From NCBI GenBank assembly GCA_024867545.1, contig JANFNE010000037.1, forward strand, positions 372,001 through 436,000: a DNA stretch of 64,000 nt, written 5' to 3'. This document shows, one piece after another, positions 10,708 to 21,101 of this stretch. Numbering within the stretch: position 1 is the first letter of the stretch; each line of letters begins with the position of its first letter. Under the pieces are notes generated by a model, which saw only the letters and a program-made list of their open reading frames with translations, had not been told where the DNA came from and did no database searches. Position numbers and translations under genes: made by a program. The DNA is from Phytopythium helicoides (taxonomy: Eukaryota > Oomycota > Peronosporomycetes > Pythiales > Pythiaceae).

Positions 10708-11268
10708 ATGAAGTTCTTTGCCACCGTCGCTGCGATCGTCATCGCCGTCACGACCGCACAGGAAGCGCTCACCACATCTGGTATCAAGGTCACCAGTGGC
10801 TCATCGCCACAAAAGAGCATGCCAACCACTTCGTCTCGGGTCTCCGTGTCAAGTGCTGCAGCTCCACAACCTGCTGCCATCGATGTTCGACTTGGTGCCT
10901 CGGACGTGCTCAACCGTGGAGCTGGGCTCGTCAACAAGAACACGATCGCCACCGACAACAATGTCTACATCACCAACAGCACCCTGCTCTTCCGCCAGAG
11001 CGACCAAATTGCACTGGCACGCAAGATCGAGAGTTTTGTGCTGAACGAGGCTGCCGCTGGTGCGGACGCGAGCACAATGTCAAGCAATGTGATGCGTATT
11101 GTGTCGTCGGCTGGTGGAAGTGACGTGACGATGTCGAAAGCGTCTGGTGTGAATGTGGGCGTGATCTCGGACAAGGCGCAGGCTGTGGTGGCTGCGGCGC
11201 AGAGTGGGTCAACGAGCGACTTGCGTCAGCGCATCATGGACCTCGTGGGCTCAGCAACGAGCAGTTAA
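10708..11268 (+). CDS. Small secreted protein (186 aa)
   Basis: ATG 10708 was chosen because it begins a clear signal peptide (MKFFATVAAIVIAVTTAQE; cleavage probably after the TTAQ/E region) and because the inverted copy at 16552-17112 has the same start. The mature part has a Ser/Pro-rich linker, then a conserved block (DVRLGASDVLNRG, NVYITNSTLLFRQSDQIALARK) and an alanine/valine-rich C-terminal half. There are almost no cysteines. I see no RXLR or LFLAK motif, so it is not a classical cytoplasmic effector. Function unknown; it could be an apoplastic or cell-wall protein. About 90% of residues agree with the paralogue. Confidence 0.85.
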   Translation: MKFFATVAAIVIAVTTAQEALTTSGIKVTSGSSPQKSMPTTSSRVSVSSAAAPQPAAIDVRLGASDVLNRGAGLVNKNTIATDNNVYITNSTLLFRQSDQIALARKIESFVLNEAAAGADASTMSSNVMRIVSSAGGSDVTMSKASGVNVGVISDKAQAVVAAAQSGSTSDLRQRIMDLVGSATSS

Positions 11269-11351
11269 ACATGAGGACAACCCCATTGCAGTGTTGGTCT
11301 AGTTCCAGCACATGGGTTTGAGTGGTCTTACCATGAATTGACCATGCGAAC

Positions 11352-13837
11352 TCACATGATGTTTCCGCTCAAAATGAGTGTTGTTATGGAGAAGTTTTTG
11401 AACAATGTCGCAATCCTTTGCGTGCTTCCACGCCTACAGAGTCGAGCTAGATAAGTGGAATAAGTAACATGCAAATCAACAATTGGAGGTGGGTTTCGAT
11501 CACGAGGCTGTAGATCAGCAAGATCGCACGCTGGCAGTCTTCTGGTCACTCCCCGAACTCCACAGCTACGCACCACGCGACCAACACCTTGCGCATTGCC
11601 CTCGCGTAACACGAGCGGCAGGTCGGGGCGCATGTACTCGGGCCAGTACATGAACTCGAAGCGGCATAATGTTGTGTTGGGAGTTCCACATACCGGGGCT
11701 GGCGTTGGTGCTGTTGGAGGCGAATTACTCGTGCCGAGTAACCGCACTAACCGAGCCATTTGCCGCACTTGCCCGGCATGGATCACCGCCTGGTAATTGT
11801 TCTCTCGAATGGCAGACGCGTCCGTGAGAAAGTGGACCTCGGCGTCGAACTGGCGTGTTGCGCGCGGGTGCACACTCGGGTGAATCAGCATTGTCCCCTT
11901 GCGGATGCGTGACGCACACAACTCCACTCCTGGTGGGAACTGAAGTAACAACGCGCCAGTCTCACCAGCTGCGAGAACCGGGACTGCTCGGCGCTGAACC
12001 TCAATGCTTTCAACAGTGACGGTGCTGAACTGGCCATCGCTGTCCGGTCCAAGTAGCATCGTCACACCGATTGACAAAGACCCACTGCAGTGGCATCGGA
12101 TACTGTTATTAGTCAAGAATCGCAGTTCATGGGGCCATATCTACCCACATACCTTTGGACAAGCCCAGACACAACTGTGCCCGTGTCTTCGATGTCGTAC
12201 GCCTCATTGATTTGGAACTCAGGCGCAGATGCGCTAGTTGAATGCCATATCTGAAGAAAATCAACAACATATGTCAGGGTCTAACGTAACTGGAGCAGGA
12301 TTGGAAGACTTGCTCACCCTCTTCGGCTCCAGTGAAGCCAGGTATGCCTGCACCAGATCCAGTCCGGTGCCATCGACGCTCGAAGCTTCAAAGAGCGGGA
12401 TATCGCCGCCGGAGCCAGGGAGTTGTGTGATCTCCTGGAGTTTTGTGACCTTTACTAAACATTGCGATGGGCAAACATCGCATAATAGTGTGACGACTTC
12501 ATCGATTGCTCGCCTCCTTCGTTCAGCGTTCACGAGGTCTGTCTTGGTAAGCACCACAAAAACTGCCACCTGCATCAACACATATCATGCAAGTTTGTAC
12601 GGAGTCGTTGGAGTACAAGTGGCACACCTCTCACCTCTAAAGCGGCGGCAATACGTAGGTGCTCTCGCGTCATGGGCTGGACTCCTGACGTCGCATCAAC
12701 GACCAGCATTGCGTAGTCTGGGAACTGACTAGCGAGGCCAGACGCCGTTACCTTGAAGTACTTCTTGTGACCAGCGAGGTCGCTCAGCGTCACATAACGT
12801 GTTGCTGCTTCCGCTGCTGCCTTTCGGCACGAGCTGCCGCCATTGAAGCCGTCGTCGTCGGACCACTCATCGCTGCTGAACTCGCCGTCTCCAAAGTCGT
12901 CAAAGTCATCGGCGCAGCAGAAGCGGCCATCTGGCGTCACACCAATCGTGTGCTCGCTGATGCTGGACGTCCGGCCGTTCTCGATCTCGTGGCGGTGGCG
13001 GAACACCTGCATGCGCGCGAGCCCGTCTCCGTCGTCGAGGCAGCCGCGGGTAATGACGCCGATGAGCGTCGACTTTCCGCACTCGACGTCTCCAATCACC
13101 GACACTGCGCGCAGACGCTCGTCAGTCGCGCACTCTCCACCCCCCACAGCCGCTTCCAAGACCCACCGCGGACATGTTGGCGCGCGTTCTTCTCCAAAAT
13201 GCGCGAGACGCGCACGCGCGCGGCGCGCAGGTGCGGCTCGTGTCCGTCTCGGAAGCGCTCGATCTCCATCTCTGCGTTGGCGACCTGGCACATGCTGCAC
13301 TCGTCACCTCGTCAGCCCGCGCCCTCCTTCTCCCTCATCAACCCCCTGCAGGCAGGCAGCGCACCGGCCGAGCGTGGCGAGCGACTGCAGCAGCGCGTCC
13401 TGCTGCAGCCCCAGCGCGTCGCCGTCGTCGCAGACGCCCAGCTCGTAGAAGGCCGTGCCGCGGCCCTCATTAAGCCGCCAGAGCAGCTGCGTCGTCAGCT
13501 GCCGCAGCCGCGCGGGCGCAGGGTCCAGCAGCTGCAGCTTGTACTCGACGTTTCCCTCCTCCACCTCCTCCGGCAGCCGCTCGCGCGCGCCACCGGCCGC
13601 CTGCGCGCGCGCGAACTCGCTCGCCACGCGCCTGTGCAGCTCCAGCGCCCGCTCGCCCATCTCCGCAGCGTCTCGCGCGTCTCCTGGCGTCGCTACGGGC
13701 TGCGCTTGAGCGCGGCAGTTGGCTGATGGCCCGGCCCCATGTGGACGAGATGCCAGGGGCGTTTCCGACCTGCACTCGCGACCTTCACTCATGACGGCTA
13801 ATGCCACCGAATGGCCGATTGTAGCCACGTCCGCCAC
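11352..13837 (-). CDS. GTP-binding protein, GTPBP1/GTPBP2 type
   Basis: A translational GTPase related to EF-1A. The N-terminal block EGNVEYKLQLLDP..LLWRLNEGRGTAFYELGV is diagnostic of GTPBP1/2. G1 is GDVECGKSTLIG, G3 is DLAGHKKYFK and G4 is LTKTD, followed by domain II (GTVVSG..LLGPD) and a domain III containing FMYWPEYMRPDLPLVLREG. Six exons join cleanly in frame through introns 13285-13342, 13105-13166, 12570-12634, 12251-12317 and 12104-12152 (49-67 bp). Animal members act in ribosome rescue and mRNA turnover; the same role here is inference. The exact start is uncertain: 13837 opens the frame, but the conserved part begins about 90 residues later. An acidic insert (DDFDDFGDGEFSSDEWSDDD) sits between G1 and G3. 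Confidence 0.88.
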
Positions 13838-14361
13838 GAGATCGTTTCGCCCGCGTTCTCGTGGCGGCGCGCGCGATGCTTGAAGGCGGCAAAGGAGATG
13901 CGAAGCAGGTCGCGACGGGTTCAGAGACCCCGAGCTTCAAGCGGTGGCGTCCCAACTTGAAGCGCCGTCACCACGAAACAAATCTGCCGCCGGATCTCGC
14001 ATTCAGCAATACCGGCACACATGCAACAAACGCAGCGCCCGAGGGTGCAGCAGTCAGAAACGCGTCGCAACGACGTCCACACCCACCAGACAGCTGCAGG
14101 TCGCGCGGCAAATTGAAGCTGCACGACGCGTCGAATCTCGTCGCTCGTGGCGACGGTGGCGCGAAGGCACTACTCCCGCCACCGACACCCGTTCTGAACC
14201 ATGACGCCTGCCGCGTCACCCGCTCCCTCCCACTTCATGTCTCGCACACCACATTTCGTCACCTCGCGCGAACCGCGATCCGCGAGAAGCCGATCGGATC
14301 GGCTCCTTGCCTTGCCGCTCGTTCGGCGCTCTCGCTCGCCCTGGGGACGCCGCGCGCCGCC
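13838..14361. other. Divergent intergenic region
   Basis: The roughly 520 GC-rich bases between two divergent starts (GTPBP-type gene on minus, EF-hand/SAM gene on plus) probably serve as promoters for both. Open frames here have no domain and overlap on both strands, as expected from high GC. Confidence 0.4.
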
Positions 14362-16387
14362 ATGGGCCGCCAGTGGGCGCTGCACGTGGCGCTGGGGGCG
14401 CTGCTGGCGCTTTTTTGGGCCGAAAACGGCGCTCTGGCGGCCGAAATCGAGGATTTGGGCGACGCAGGGCGCGGAACAGGCGGCCGAGGCGGTGGAGGCG
14501 GCCGTGGGGGTGGACGCGGGCGTTGAGGCGGGCGCGGGGGAGCTAGCGACGCTCCCAAAGACGCCTGGAGGACCCGGAAGTTGGTGAGCAGCGCGCTGGT
14601 TGCGGTGTTTTTGAGGTGGGGAGGGAGCGCTGATGGAGTGGAGTGGACGGTAGCGAGCTTGCTGGCGGACTTTGACCACGACGGGAGGGTCGGCACGAAC
14701 GAGATCCAGCGCATCAAGGACAACCTGCACCACTTCTTCGACATTGACGACAGCGGCGCCATCGACCCGTCCGAGATCCAGGCGGTGAGGAACGCACGGA
14801 GGGCGACGACGATCGAGTGGAGCTGACGCATGCTGCCTGTCTGCAGTTTGTGAGCAGCGACAAGGACGTCGACTCGGCGTTCGCCAAGCTGGACAGGGAC
14901 CACGACTCAGGTCATCTCACTCAAGGAGCTGGACGAGCGCTGGGAGAGCGTTGGCGCCTGAGATGACGGTCGAGGAGGTCGCCGACTGGGTCGCCTACTC
15001 GGTGCAGCTGCCGCAGTACTCGGCGCTCGTGCGCCGCCACTCCATCTCAGGCTACACTTTCCCGCTACTCATGGACAATGATGGCAGCCGTCTTGAGGAG
15101 ATCGGCGTGCGCAGCGAACTGCATCGCAGACAGCTGTCCATGTTCCTCAAGATGAAGTACCTGGGCATGGGCAAGAAGCCTGGCAAGGTCGTGTCGACAG
15201 CGTGCGAGACATCAGTGACCCTCGTCCCTGTCAAAGTTTCTTCCGACTCAAGAACTCAGCGCCAGAATGTGTTTCTTCACCTTTCGTGGATACCGGCAGC
15301 AGGGGGACCGCAGCAGTTCCAGCTTCAGCGTCGCCTTCCTGGAGAAGCTGAGTGGACGTTTGTGTACTCTGGACCAGACGCTGAGTACATGGATGTGATC
15401 GAGTCCGAGCAGCAGCTGCTCCACGTCGTCTACCGAGTCGCAACCTGGAACTCGTACGGCCGGAGCCCGCATGCATTTATTCGCTGCGAAGTGCTGCCTG
15501 CAATTTCACCCGTGCCGTTTCAACCGGTTGACTTGGCGCTGGCTCCTGCAGTTGGACGAAATATCATGCAAGCTAATGTTATTGGTGACGCTAGCAACGC
15601 ACTGCATGATGCGAAAATGACGACCGGAACTCTGGACGAAGCAGAGACGCCTGGCCTGGTTGGCTTCTTGCGGGCATACCTGTGGTGGCTAGATGAGGCG
15701 ATCGCGCTTGCGCTCTTCATTGCGCTGCCGATTCGTGGATTCATTTATGGTGACGCTGACTATGTGCTTCGCCTGATGCGCCGACTTCCACCCAATGCCC
15801 CCACGCGAGTGCTAGTCGAGGCCGATACAAACGCAACCACGTTGGAGTTTGCAGCCGCTAAAGTCTCATGGGAAAAGCCTGTCGACAATGGGGTCCAGAT
15901 TGTGTGCTATTGCGTGCGCTGGACTCGCATGAAAACGGATGAAGTTCGCTGGGTGAAGCTGCTGACGCTCCCGCTACCAACGACAGTGGATGTCGACAAG
16001 TTGCATCATGGCGAGACCTACAAGTTTACAGTTGAAGCTACGAACGCGTTTGGTCTCGTCACACGATCGAGCCGGTCTACGTACATGGTGCCGCTGCCTG
16101 AGCTAAAAGGTAAGTTGGTTCCACGCAGTGGCAGTGGTAGTCGATCGCAAGTATTGCGCCACCAGTGCTACATGTGTCACGACCCGCATCGCAAGAAGAA
16201 GTTGCCATTCTCAGCCACACTCGACCGCAAGATCCTGCACTTTTGTTGCCTGTGCGACCGTGAGTTCTGTCATTATCACAAGGGCGAAGTGTATCACACC
16301 AAGGCACTGAGCTGTCCTGCTGTCGATGGTCGCTGCGTGTGTGCTAGCTGTAAAGAGATTCGGTTACAGCGAGCCGAGACGTATTGA
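14362..16387 (+). CDS. EF-hand / SAM / fibronectin-III protein with Cys-rich tail
   Basis: ATG 14362 starts a signal-peptide-like segment (MGRQWALHVALGALLALFW). EF-hands follow (FDHDGRVGTNEI; DIDDSGAIDPSE; then after an intron, 14786 to about 14858, DRDHDSG.ISLKE), then a SAM domain (about 14963-15170), a first FN3-like module (to about 15490), a hydrophobic stretch (LDEAIALALFIALPIRGF), a second FN3 module (about 15800-16095) and a Cys-rich C-terminus (CYMC, CCLCDREFCHYH, CVCASC) that probably binds zinc. The frame is interrupted by a TGA at 14524 (or two mutually compensating shifts around it) and by probable extra bases near 14914 and 14953. Removing those bases restores a perfect EF-hand and the link to the SAM domain. 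From 14951 the frame is unbroken. A Ca2+-responsive scaffold is inferred. Confidence 0.7.
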
Positions 16388-16551
16388 AGCGCGTGAATGA
16401 AAACTAGCAAAACCATAGGGACCAAGCTCGAAAATGAAAGAAGCATGTTCATTGAAGCTCTTTATCGCAGCACTTTAGCTGAACCAACGCAAAACATCGA
16501 CAGTGCCATCGATGCATCAGTCATCAATGCATCGGCGTGACATGTAGCAAT

Positions 16552-17112
16552 CTAGCTACCCATCGCCGAGCTTACAAGGTCCATGATGCGCTGACGCAAG
16601 TCGCTCGTCGACCCACTCTGCGCCGCAGCCACCACAGCCTGCGCCTTGTCCGAGATCACGCCCACATTCACACCAGACGCTTTCGCCATCGTCACGTCAC
16701 TTCCACCAGCCGACGACACAATACGCATCACATTGCTAGACACTGTGCTCGCGTTCGCACCAGTGGCAGCCTCGTTCAGCACAAAACTCTCGATCTTGCG
16801 TGCCAGTGCAATTTGGTCGCTCTGGCGGAAGAGCAGGGTGCTGTTGGTGATGTAGACATTGTTGTCGGTGGCAATCGTGTTCTTGTTGACGAGACCGACT
16901 CCACGGTTGAGCACGTCCGAGGCACCAAGTCGAACATCGATGGCAGCAGGTTGTGGGACTGCCACACTTGACACGGAGACCCCAGACGAAGTGCTTGGCA
17001 TCATCTTTTGTGGTGATGAACCACTGATGACCTTGATACCAGATGTGGTGAGCGTTTCCTGTGCGGTCGTGACGGCAAAGACGATAGCGGCGACGGTGGC
17101 GAAGAACTTCAT
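16552..17112 (-). CDS. Small secreted protein (186 aa), inverted paralogue
   Basis: Same length and architecture as the protein at 10708: signal peptide MKFFATVAAIVFAVTTAQE, linker, and the conserved LGASDVLNRG and NVYITNSTLLFRQSD blocks. Differences concentrate in the linker and the C-terminal residues. The frame is intact. The upstream region retains CTCATTCTTC (17178-17189, minus strand), a good initiator match, and the GCTTCAAGTTGAAGC hairpin. Being co-oriented with nothing nearby, it is likely transcribed on its own. Function unknown, probably secreted. Confidence 0.85.
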   Translation of the reverse strand: MKFFATVAAIVFAVTTAQETLTTSGIKVISGSSPQKMMPSTSSGVSVSSVAVPQPAAIDVRLGASDVLNRGVGLVNKNTIATDNNVYITNSTLLFRQSDQIALARKIESFVLNEAATGANASTVSSNVMRIVSSAGGSDVTMAKASGVNVGVISDKAQAVVAAAQSGSTSDLRQRIMDLVSSAMGS

Positions 17113-17329
17113 GGTGAGAAGGTGGTTGGTAATCTTGAGCTTAGCGTGTTGGTGGTGGTTGTGTGGCAGTGCGCTGAAGGAAGAATGAGCTACTGCTGCA
17201 TCAACTGTGCATCCAGAGTAGGTTGTAGGAAGAGGAGAATGGTCCGCGTGGTTGCCAATCGCTTTCCAGTGCATTGCGCTCATGTCTATCCATGCAAGGC
17301 TTCAAGTTGAAGCAAAGTGCAACATGAAG
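16552..17329 (-). repeat. Inverted duplication, right arm
   Basis: This is the reverse-oriented partner of 10500-11268, covering the secreted-protein gene and about 215 bases of upstream sequence. Together the arms enclose the GTPBP-type and EF-hand/SAM genes, about 5.3 kb. Confidence 0.8.
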
Positions 17330-17413
17330 AGGCAACAGTCAACTTTCGCACGATGCTCTTTTCAAAGTCAATGAAGGAAAACTCAGTGATCGCCTGCGTC
17401 AACAGCACACTAC

Positions 17414-18471
17414 CTACTTGCTGTCCGCGTCGTAGACAACGCCGAGCTGCTTTCGGATCTCGTCCATGATCTTCTGGATGCCGATCGATTCGTCCGCCGG
17501 GTAGTCGCTAAGCTCCGTCTGCTTCTTCTGAATAGCGTTGGTAGCAGCTTCGGCCTCGAACAGGAATCCCTGCGAGCCGCCGTACACATACTTGGCGCCC
17601 GCGGCAATCTCCGGCAGAGGGAAGAGCGACACGCTCTCGTTGAGCTCTCCGTTGTCGCCGTACTTGGTCAGCACCACGCGCGTCGGCGTGTGGGCCGGCG
17701 AATCCACCAGGATCCGGCCCTTGGACCCAAGAATGGTCACGGTCTCGCTCATCTGCGCGAACATGGTGTACTGCACGGAGCCGAACTTGTTGCCTCCGTA
17801 CTCTAGCGTCACGTTGGCGTACACGTCGACCTTCTCGTCGTCCGAGAGCTTTCCGACGGCTGTTACCTTGGTCGGGGCCGCTCCGAGCGCCAGCGTGATG
17901 AACGCGATGGGGTAGATGCCAATATCCAGCAGGGCGCCACCGCCCATCGCGCGCTTCCACACGCGGTCGTTGTCCTTGTCAAAGACGAAGCCCATGTCCG
18001 CGTGGACGTACTGCACGTCTCCGATCGCTCCCTGCTGCAGCAGCTCGCGCACAGTGGCGAACCGCCGGGAAGAAGCGCGTCCACATGCCCTCGAGGAAGA
18101 AGAGCCCCTTCTCACGAGCCAGCGCGATGGTCGCTTCAGCCTCGCGCGCGTTCATGGCCATGGGCTTCTCGACCACCACGTGCTTTCCATGACGCAGCGC
18201 CAGCTGCGCGTGCTCGGCGTGCGACGTGTGCAGCGTGCCGACGTACACGACGTCCACGTCCGCGTCGGCCACGAGCTCCTCGTACGAGCCGTAGGCCCTC
18301 GCGACGCCGTGCGCGGCCGCGAACTGCTGCGCGCTGGCGAGCGAGCGCGCCGCGCAGGCCGCGAGCTCGGCCGATTGGCCCTGCGAGCGGCGCCATGGCC
18401 GTGGCGAAGTCCTGCGCGATGCGACCGCAGCCGAGGAAGCCCCAGCGCACGCGGGAGGGGGCGGAGCTCAT
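17414..18471 (-). CDS. Gfo/Idh/MocA oxidoreductase, dihydrodiol-dehydrogenase type (two +1 shifts)
   Basis: About 350 residues. The N-terminal Rossmann motif GFLGCGRIAQDF, the EKPM catalytic-lysine motif and REKGLFFLEGMWTRFFPAVRH are characteristic of NADP-dependent dihydrodiol/D-xylose dehydrogenases. The C-terminal half carries GGGALLDIGIYPIAF and ends IRKQLGVVYDAD. Two one-base gains (near 18380, GGG for GG; near 18052, CACTGTG for CACGTG) split it into three frames. Removing both gives continuous homology to the intact copies at 29910, 31552 and 34850. Either the consensus is wrong here or this is a young pseudogene. Start MSSAPSRVRWG matches the family's short N-terminus. Confidence 0.75.
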
Positions 18472-18589
18472 GGCGAGGAAGGAGTTGGAGGCTTGGGACT
18501 TGGGCGCTTGGTGGCGAGTTGCAGAGTGAGCTGAAGCTGCTTGGAGGCGGCGGGGACGAGTAGAGTGGCGCGCGGAAGTGACGGGGACG

Positions 18590-19015
18590 ATGGGAGGCGA
18601 TTATGATGCCAATTGGATTATGCGGACGACGGTAGTGGAAGGGAACTTCAACTGGGTCATGCGTTCGACCATCAGCGACCAACGGAAGAAGCTCAATCAC
18701 CACACCGACATGACGGCGGAGAGTGAAGGTGGTGAGCATCAACGTGATGAGTGGCAGGAGCGTGTCGAAGGCGAGATCCATCACGATGTGGACTTGACGT
18801 CATAACATTGGCACTCAACGCGACTACAGTACTGGGCTCCAGCTCGTCAATCTCTCGATCCTCTTGAACCTTGCTCTTCCCAACCAAAGTGAGTCCACGA
18901 CCTCACTCCTCTGGTTCATTCCCATTCCCACGCCCACCTGCGCGTCCGCCACTTGCTCATTCAGCGCTCCAAGCCTGTCGCCCATCTGCCTCCTCCACTC
19001 CTCCATCTCCGCCTT
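18590..19015 (-). pseudogene. Relic of coiled-coil gene 3' end plus downstream flank
   Basis: The stretch matches 24610-25215 (GCCAATTGGATTATGCGGAC.., ATCACGATGTGGACTTGACG.., TTGCTCATTCAGCGCTCCAA..) but lacks about 215 bases that correspond to the last exon of the intact-length gene. It keeps LGALNEQVADAQV and part of the following intron. It lies directly before the promoter of the membrane-family pseudogene at 19166, an arrangement repeated at 24.6-26.4 kb. Confidence 0.65.
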
Positions 19016-19165
19016 TTTTTCTTTTCAATTTGAGCGGTGCTTTGTGCTATTTCAGGTCTTGGTCATTGCTCCAACGCCATGTGTATAACACACGTGTGAA
19101 CCAACACAGTCCGTCGCACTCAGAGTGCAGATGCTTCACAAATATTACTCTCGCTCGTGAGAAGA

Positions 19166-20827
19166 ATGGATTCCACACGAGTTTCCCCCGCTCGTCAGCT
19201 TGTCAAGTTGCCGTCGACAAGTGGGAACTCGTACAGGTCGAGCTGCAAGGCAAGTACTCGCTCCATAGAATGCGCGCATTCTACGCTTATTCAACCCAGA
19301 CACGCTGGTATCGCATTTTACTGTGGTGCATCGTCACTCCCATTCCGAGTCTCACGGCCAACATATTGCTGGACGTTCCACCACTCGCTTCACCAAGTGC
19401 TGGACGTGATGCAAACTACGTCTTCAAGGTTCGTCTGACAGTCTTCACCATTACCATTAGTTCAGGGGCGTTGTTGCAGATTGGATACTTGACACCCGCA
19501 CTCGGCATGACCCGTTGGCACGTGTTTTCATCGTCGATTGCCGTCGCGATTGCGGGCACAATCAATGCTTACTTACTTGCAGGTGCAATTGCGATGCCCG
19601 TTCCGTTCCTGCTGCTTGCTGGGTTTCCAGTGTTCTCACTTTCGACAGCCACCATGCTCGGATTCTACTTTCGTCGCAGACTTTAGAACAACGCAGCTCT
19701 CCTTGCAGGTCTCAAGCGGTCCGGGCGAATTCGCGGACGTCAGCTCATTCTAATGCTTTTCTACCCAGCATTCATCTACGGCTTCAATTCGATACCTTCA
19801 AAGTACCAGACGCCATACATGATCCTTCTGCCAGTGATGAAAGTTGTCGTCAAAAATAGCATGAGTAGACTTGTCGGTAGCAACAACGATTTGAAGCCCG
19901 CGGAGATCATCTTCAGTGTTGACTGCTTCAATGCCATCTACGTCTCGCTAGCAATGTAGCGCTCCACCTCCATCTCGACTTCGCTTATAATTATTGTGAT
20001 CGATTTCCTTCAGGGTTGCGTGTCAGTATATGACGTCTACATTGGATTCCAACCACTCAAAAGATTTATGAAGGACCTATCAGCTGGTCATCCGCTATTT
20101 GGGAAGAAGTTTTTGGAGGTTGCCATTGCTCTTGATCAAGAAAGCAACGTGATCTCGGAGGAAGAAAATCAATCCTCCAATGAAGCTCAATCCGATTCAA
20201 CGTTCCTAAACAAATTGACACAATCCAACGCTTCAGCCAAGATTTTTGTTGCTCCTTCTTGTCAGCCAAATCGAAATACTATTCTCAAGAATTCACGTCA
20301 ACAGCCTGATTTCTACTCGTCTGAGGGGCGAGATGCGTTCTTGCTTGCAACGAGGAAGCTGCTCTTCACAACCGAGTTTGTTGTCCTGGTTGAGTACACA
20401 GAAGTCATCATGCCAGTTTTCTATAGTACGCTTGTATTGCACTCAAACATTGTGTCTCACATGCACGCTATCAACGCTAACATACTCATGTGCATATCAA
20501 TTACCAGGTCTCCTCACGGCAGCGATGTTCCACTTACCCAACCGTGCCTTCTACTCCACCATCGGTGACATTGACAAACATGAACTATGGACCATGGTCA
20601 CTAATGTCCTCGTGTTCGCTGCTTTAGAGCTGATGTCTCTTATAGTGATGGTGCTTCATCGAATCACTAGAGTGTCAGCGATACATCAGGTGGGGTTTGT
20701 GCTCGACAGGCAGCAGTTGATCGTGCAGTCGAAGCTGTTGTCTTGGGTGATGTACGCGATGCAGAACTCACTGGATCATTTTGGTGCCGACTTTAGCTTC
20801 CAGTTCAAGTGGCTGCACTCCGACTGA
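19166..20827 (+). pseudogene. Membrane protein family pseudogene
   Basis: ATG 19166 (MDSTRVSPARQL) is followed by a one-base loss (CTTGTCAAG for CTTGCTCAAG) that shifts the frame before DKWELVQVE. In the restored frame two in-frame TAG codons occur: at 19684-19686 (RRRL-stop-NN, AAG in relatives) and at about 19957-19959 (SLAM-stop-R, CAG in relatives). The splice sites survive (intron 20426-20507, 82 bp) and exon 2 (20508-20827) reads to FGADFSFQFKWLHSD. It most resembles the pseudogene at 26747. The loss of function is well supported by two independent substitutions. Confidence 0.85.
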
Positions 20828-21101
20828 GCTCGGAAACAGTTCACCTCGAAATGAAAACATCTTGGTTTAATGAAATTTGGAATGGCTCGACTGCTTGGTT
20901 CCATTCCTCGTGATGATGCAGAGGCAAGTGCGCTCAACCGTGACGTAGCTTGCTTTCCACGGTGGCTTAACTTTCCCATTGCCCAGTCAAAAGCACATAC
21001 GAACCCATCTGACCGATTGATACCGGTCCATCGTCCGATATCTAAGCATCCGCTTGCCAGATGCCTGTGGTAGCAGTTGCCATTCCCAGTAGTCGTAGAC
21101 C

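Larger units (their letters stand above)
10500..11268 (+). repeat. Inverted duplication, left arm
   Basis: This arm contains the promoter and coding region of the secreted protein at 10708 and is repeated in reverse orientation at 16552-17329. Both arms keep blocks well upstream of the ATG, including the 15-nt hairpin GCTTCAACTTGAAGC (10514-10528; 17299-17313). Duplication therefore included the regulatory region, not only the gene. Confidence 0.8.

Noticed and set aside
13861..14526. 221-codon frame before the EF-hand/SAM gene
   Set aside because: It reads through the divergent promoter region. Only the part after ATG 14362 has protein character (signal peptide).
10708..17112. The two secreted proteins as RXLR or Crinkler effectors
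   Set aside because: A signal peptide is present, but there is no RXLR, EER or LFLAK motif in the following residues.
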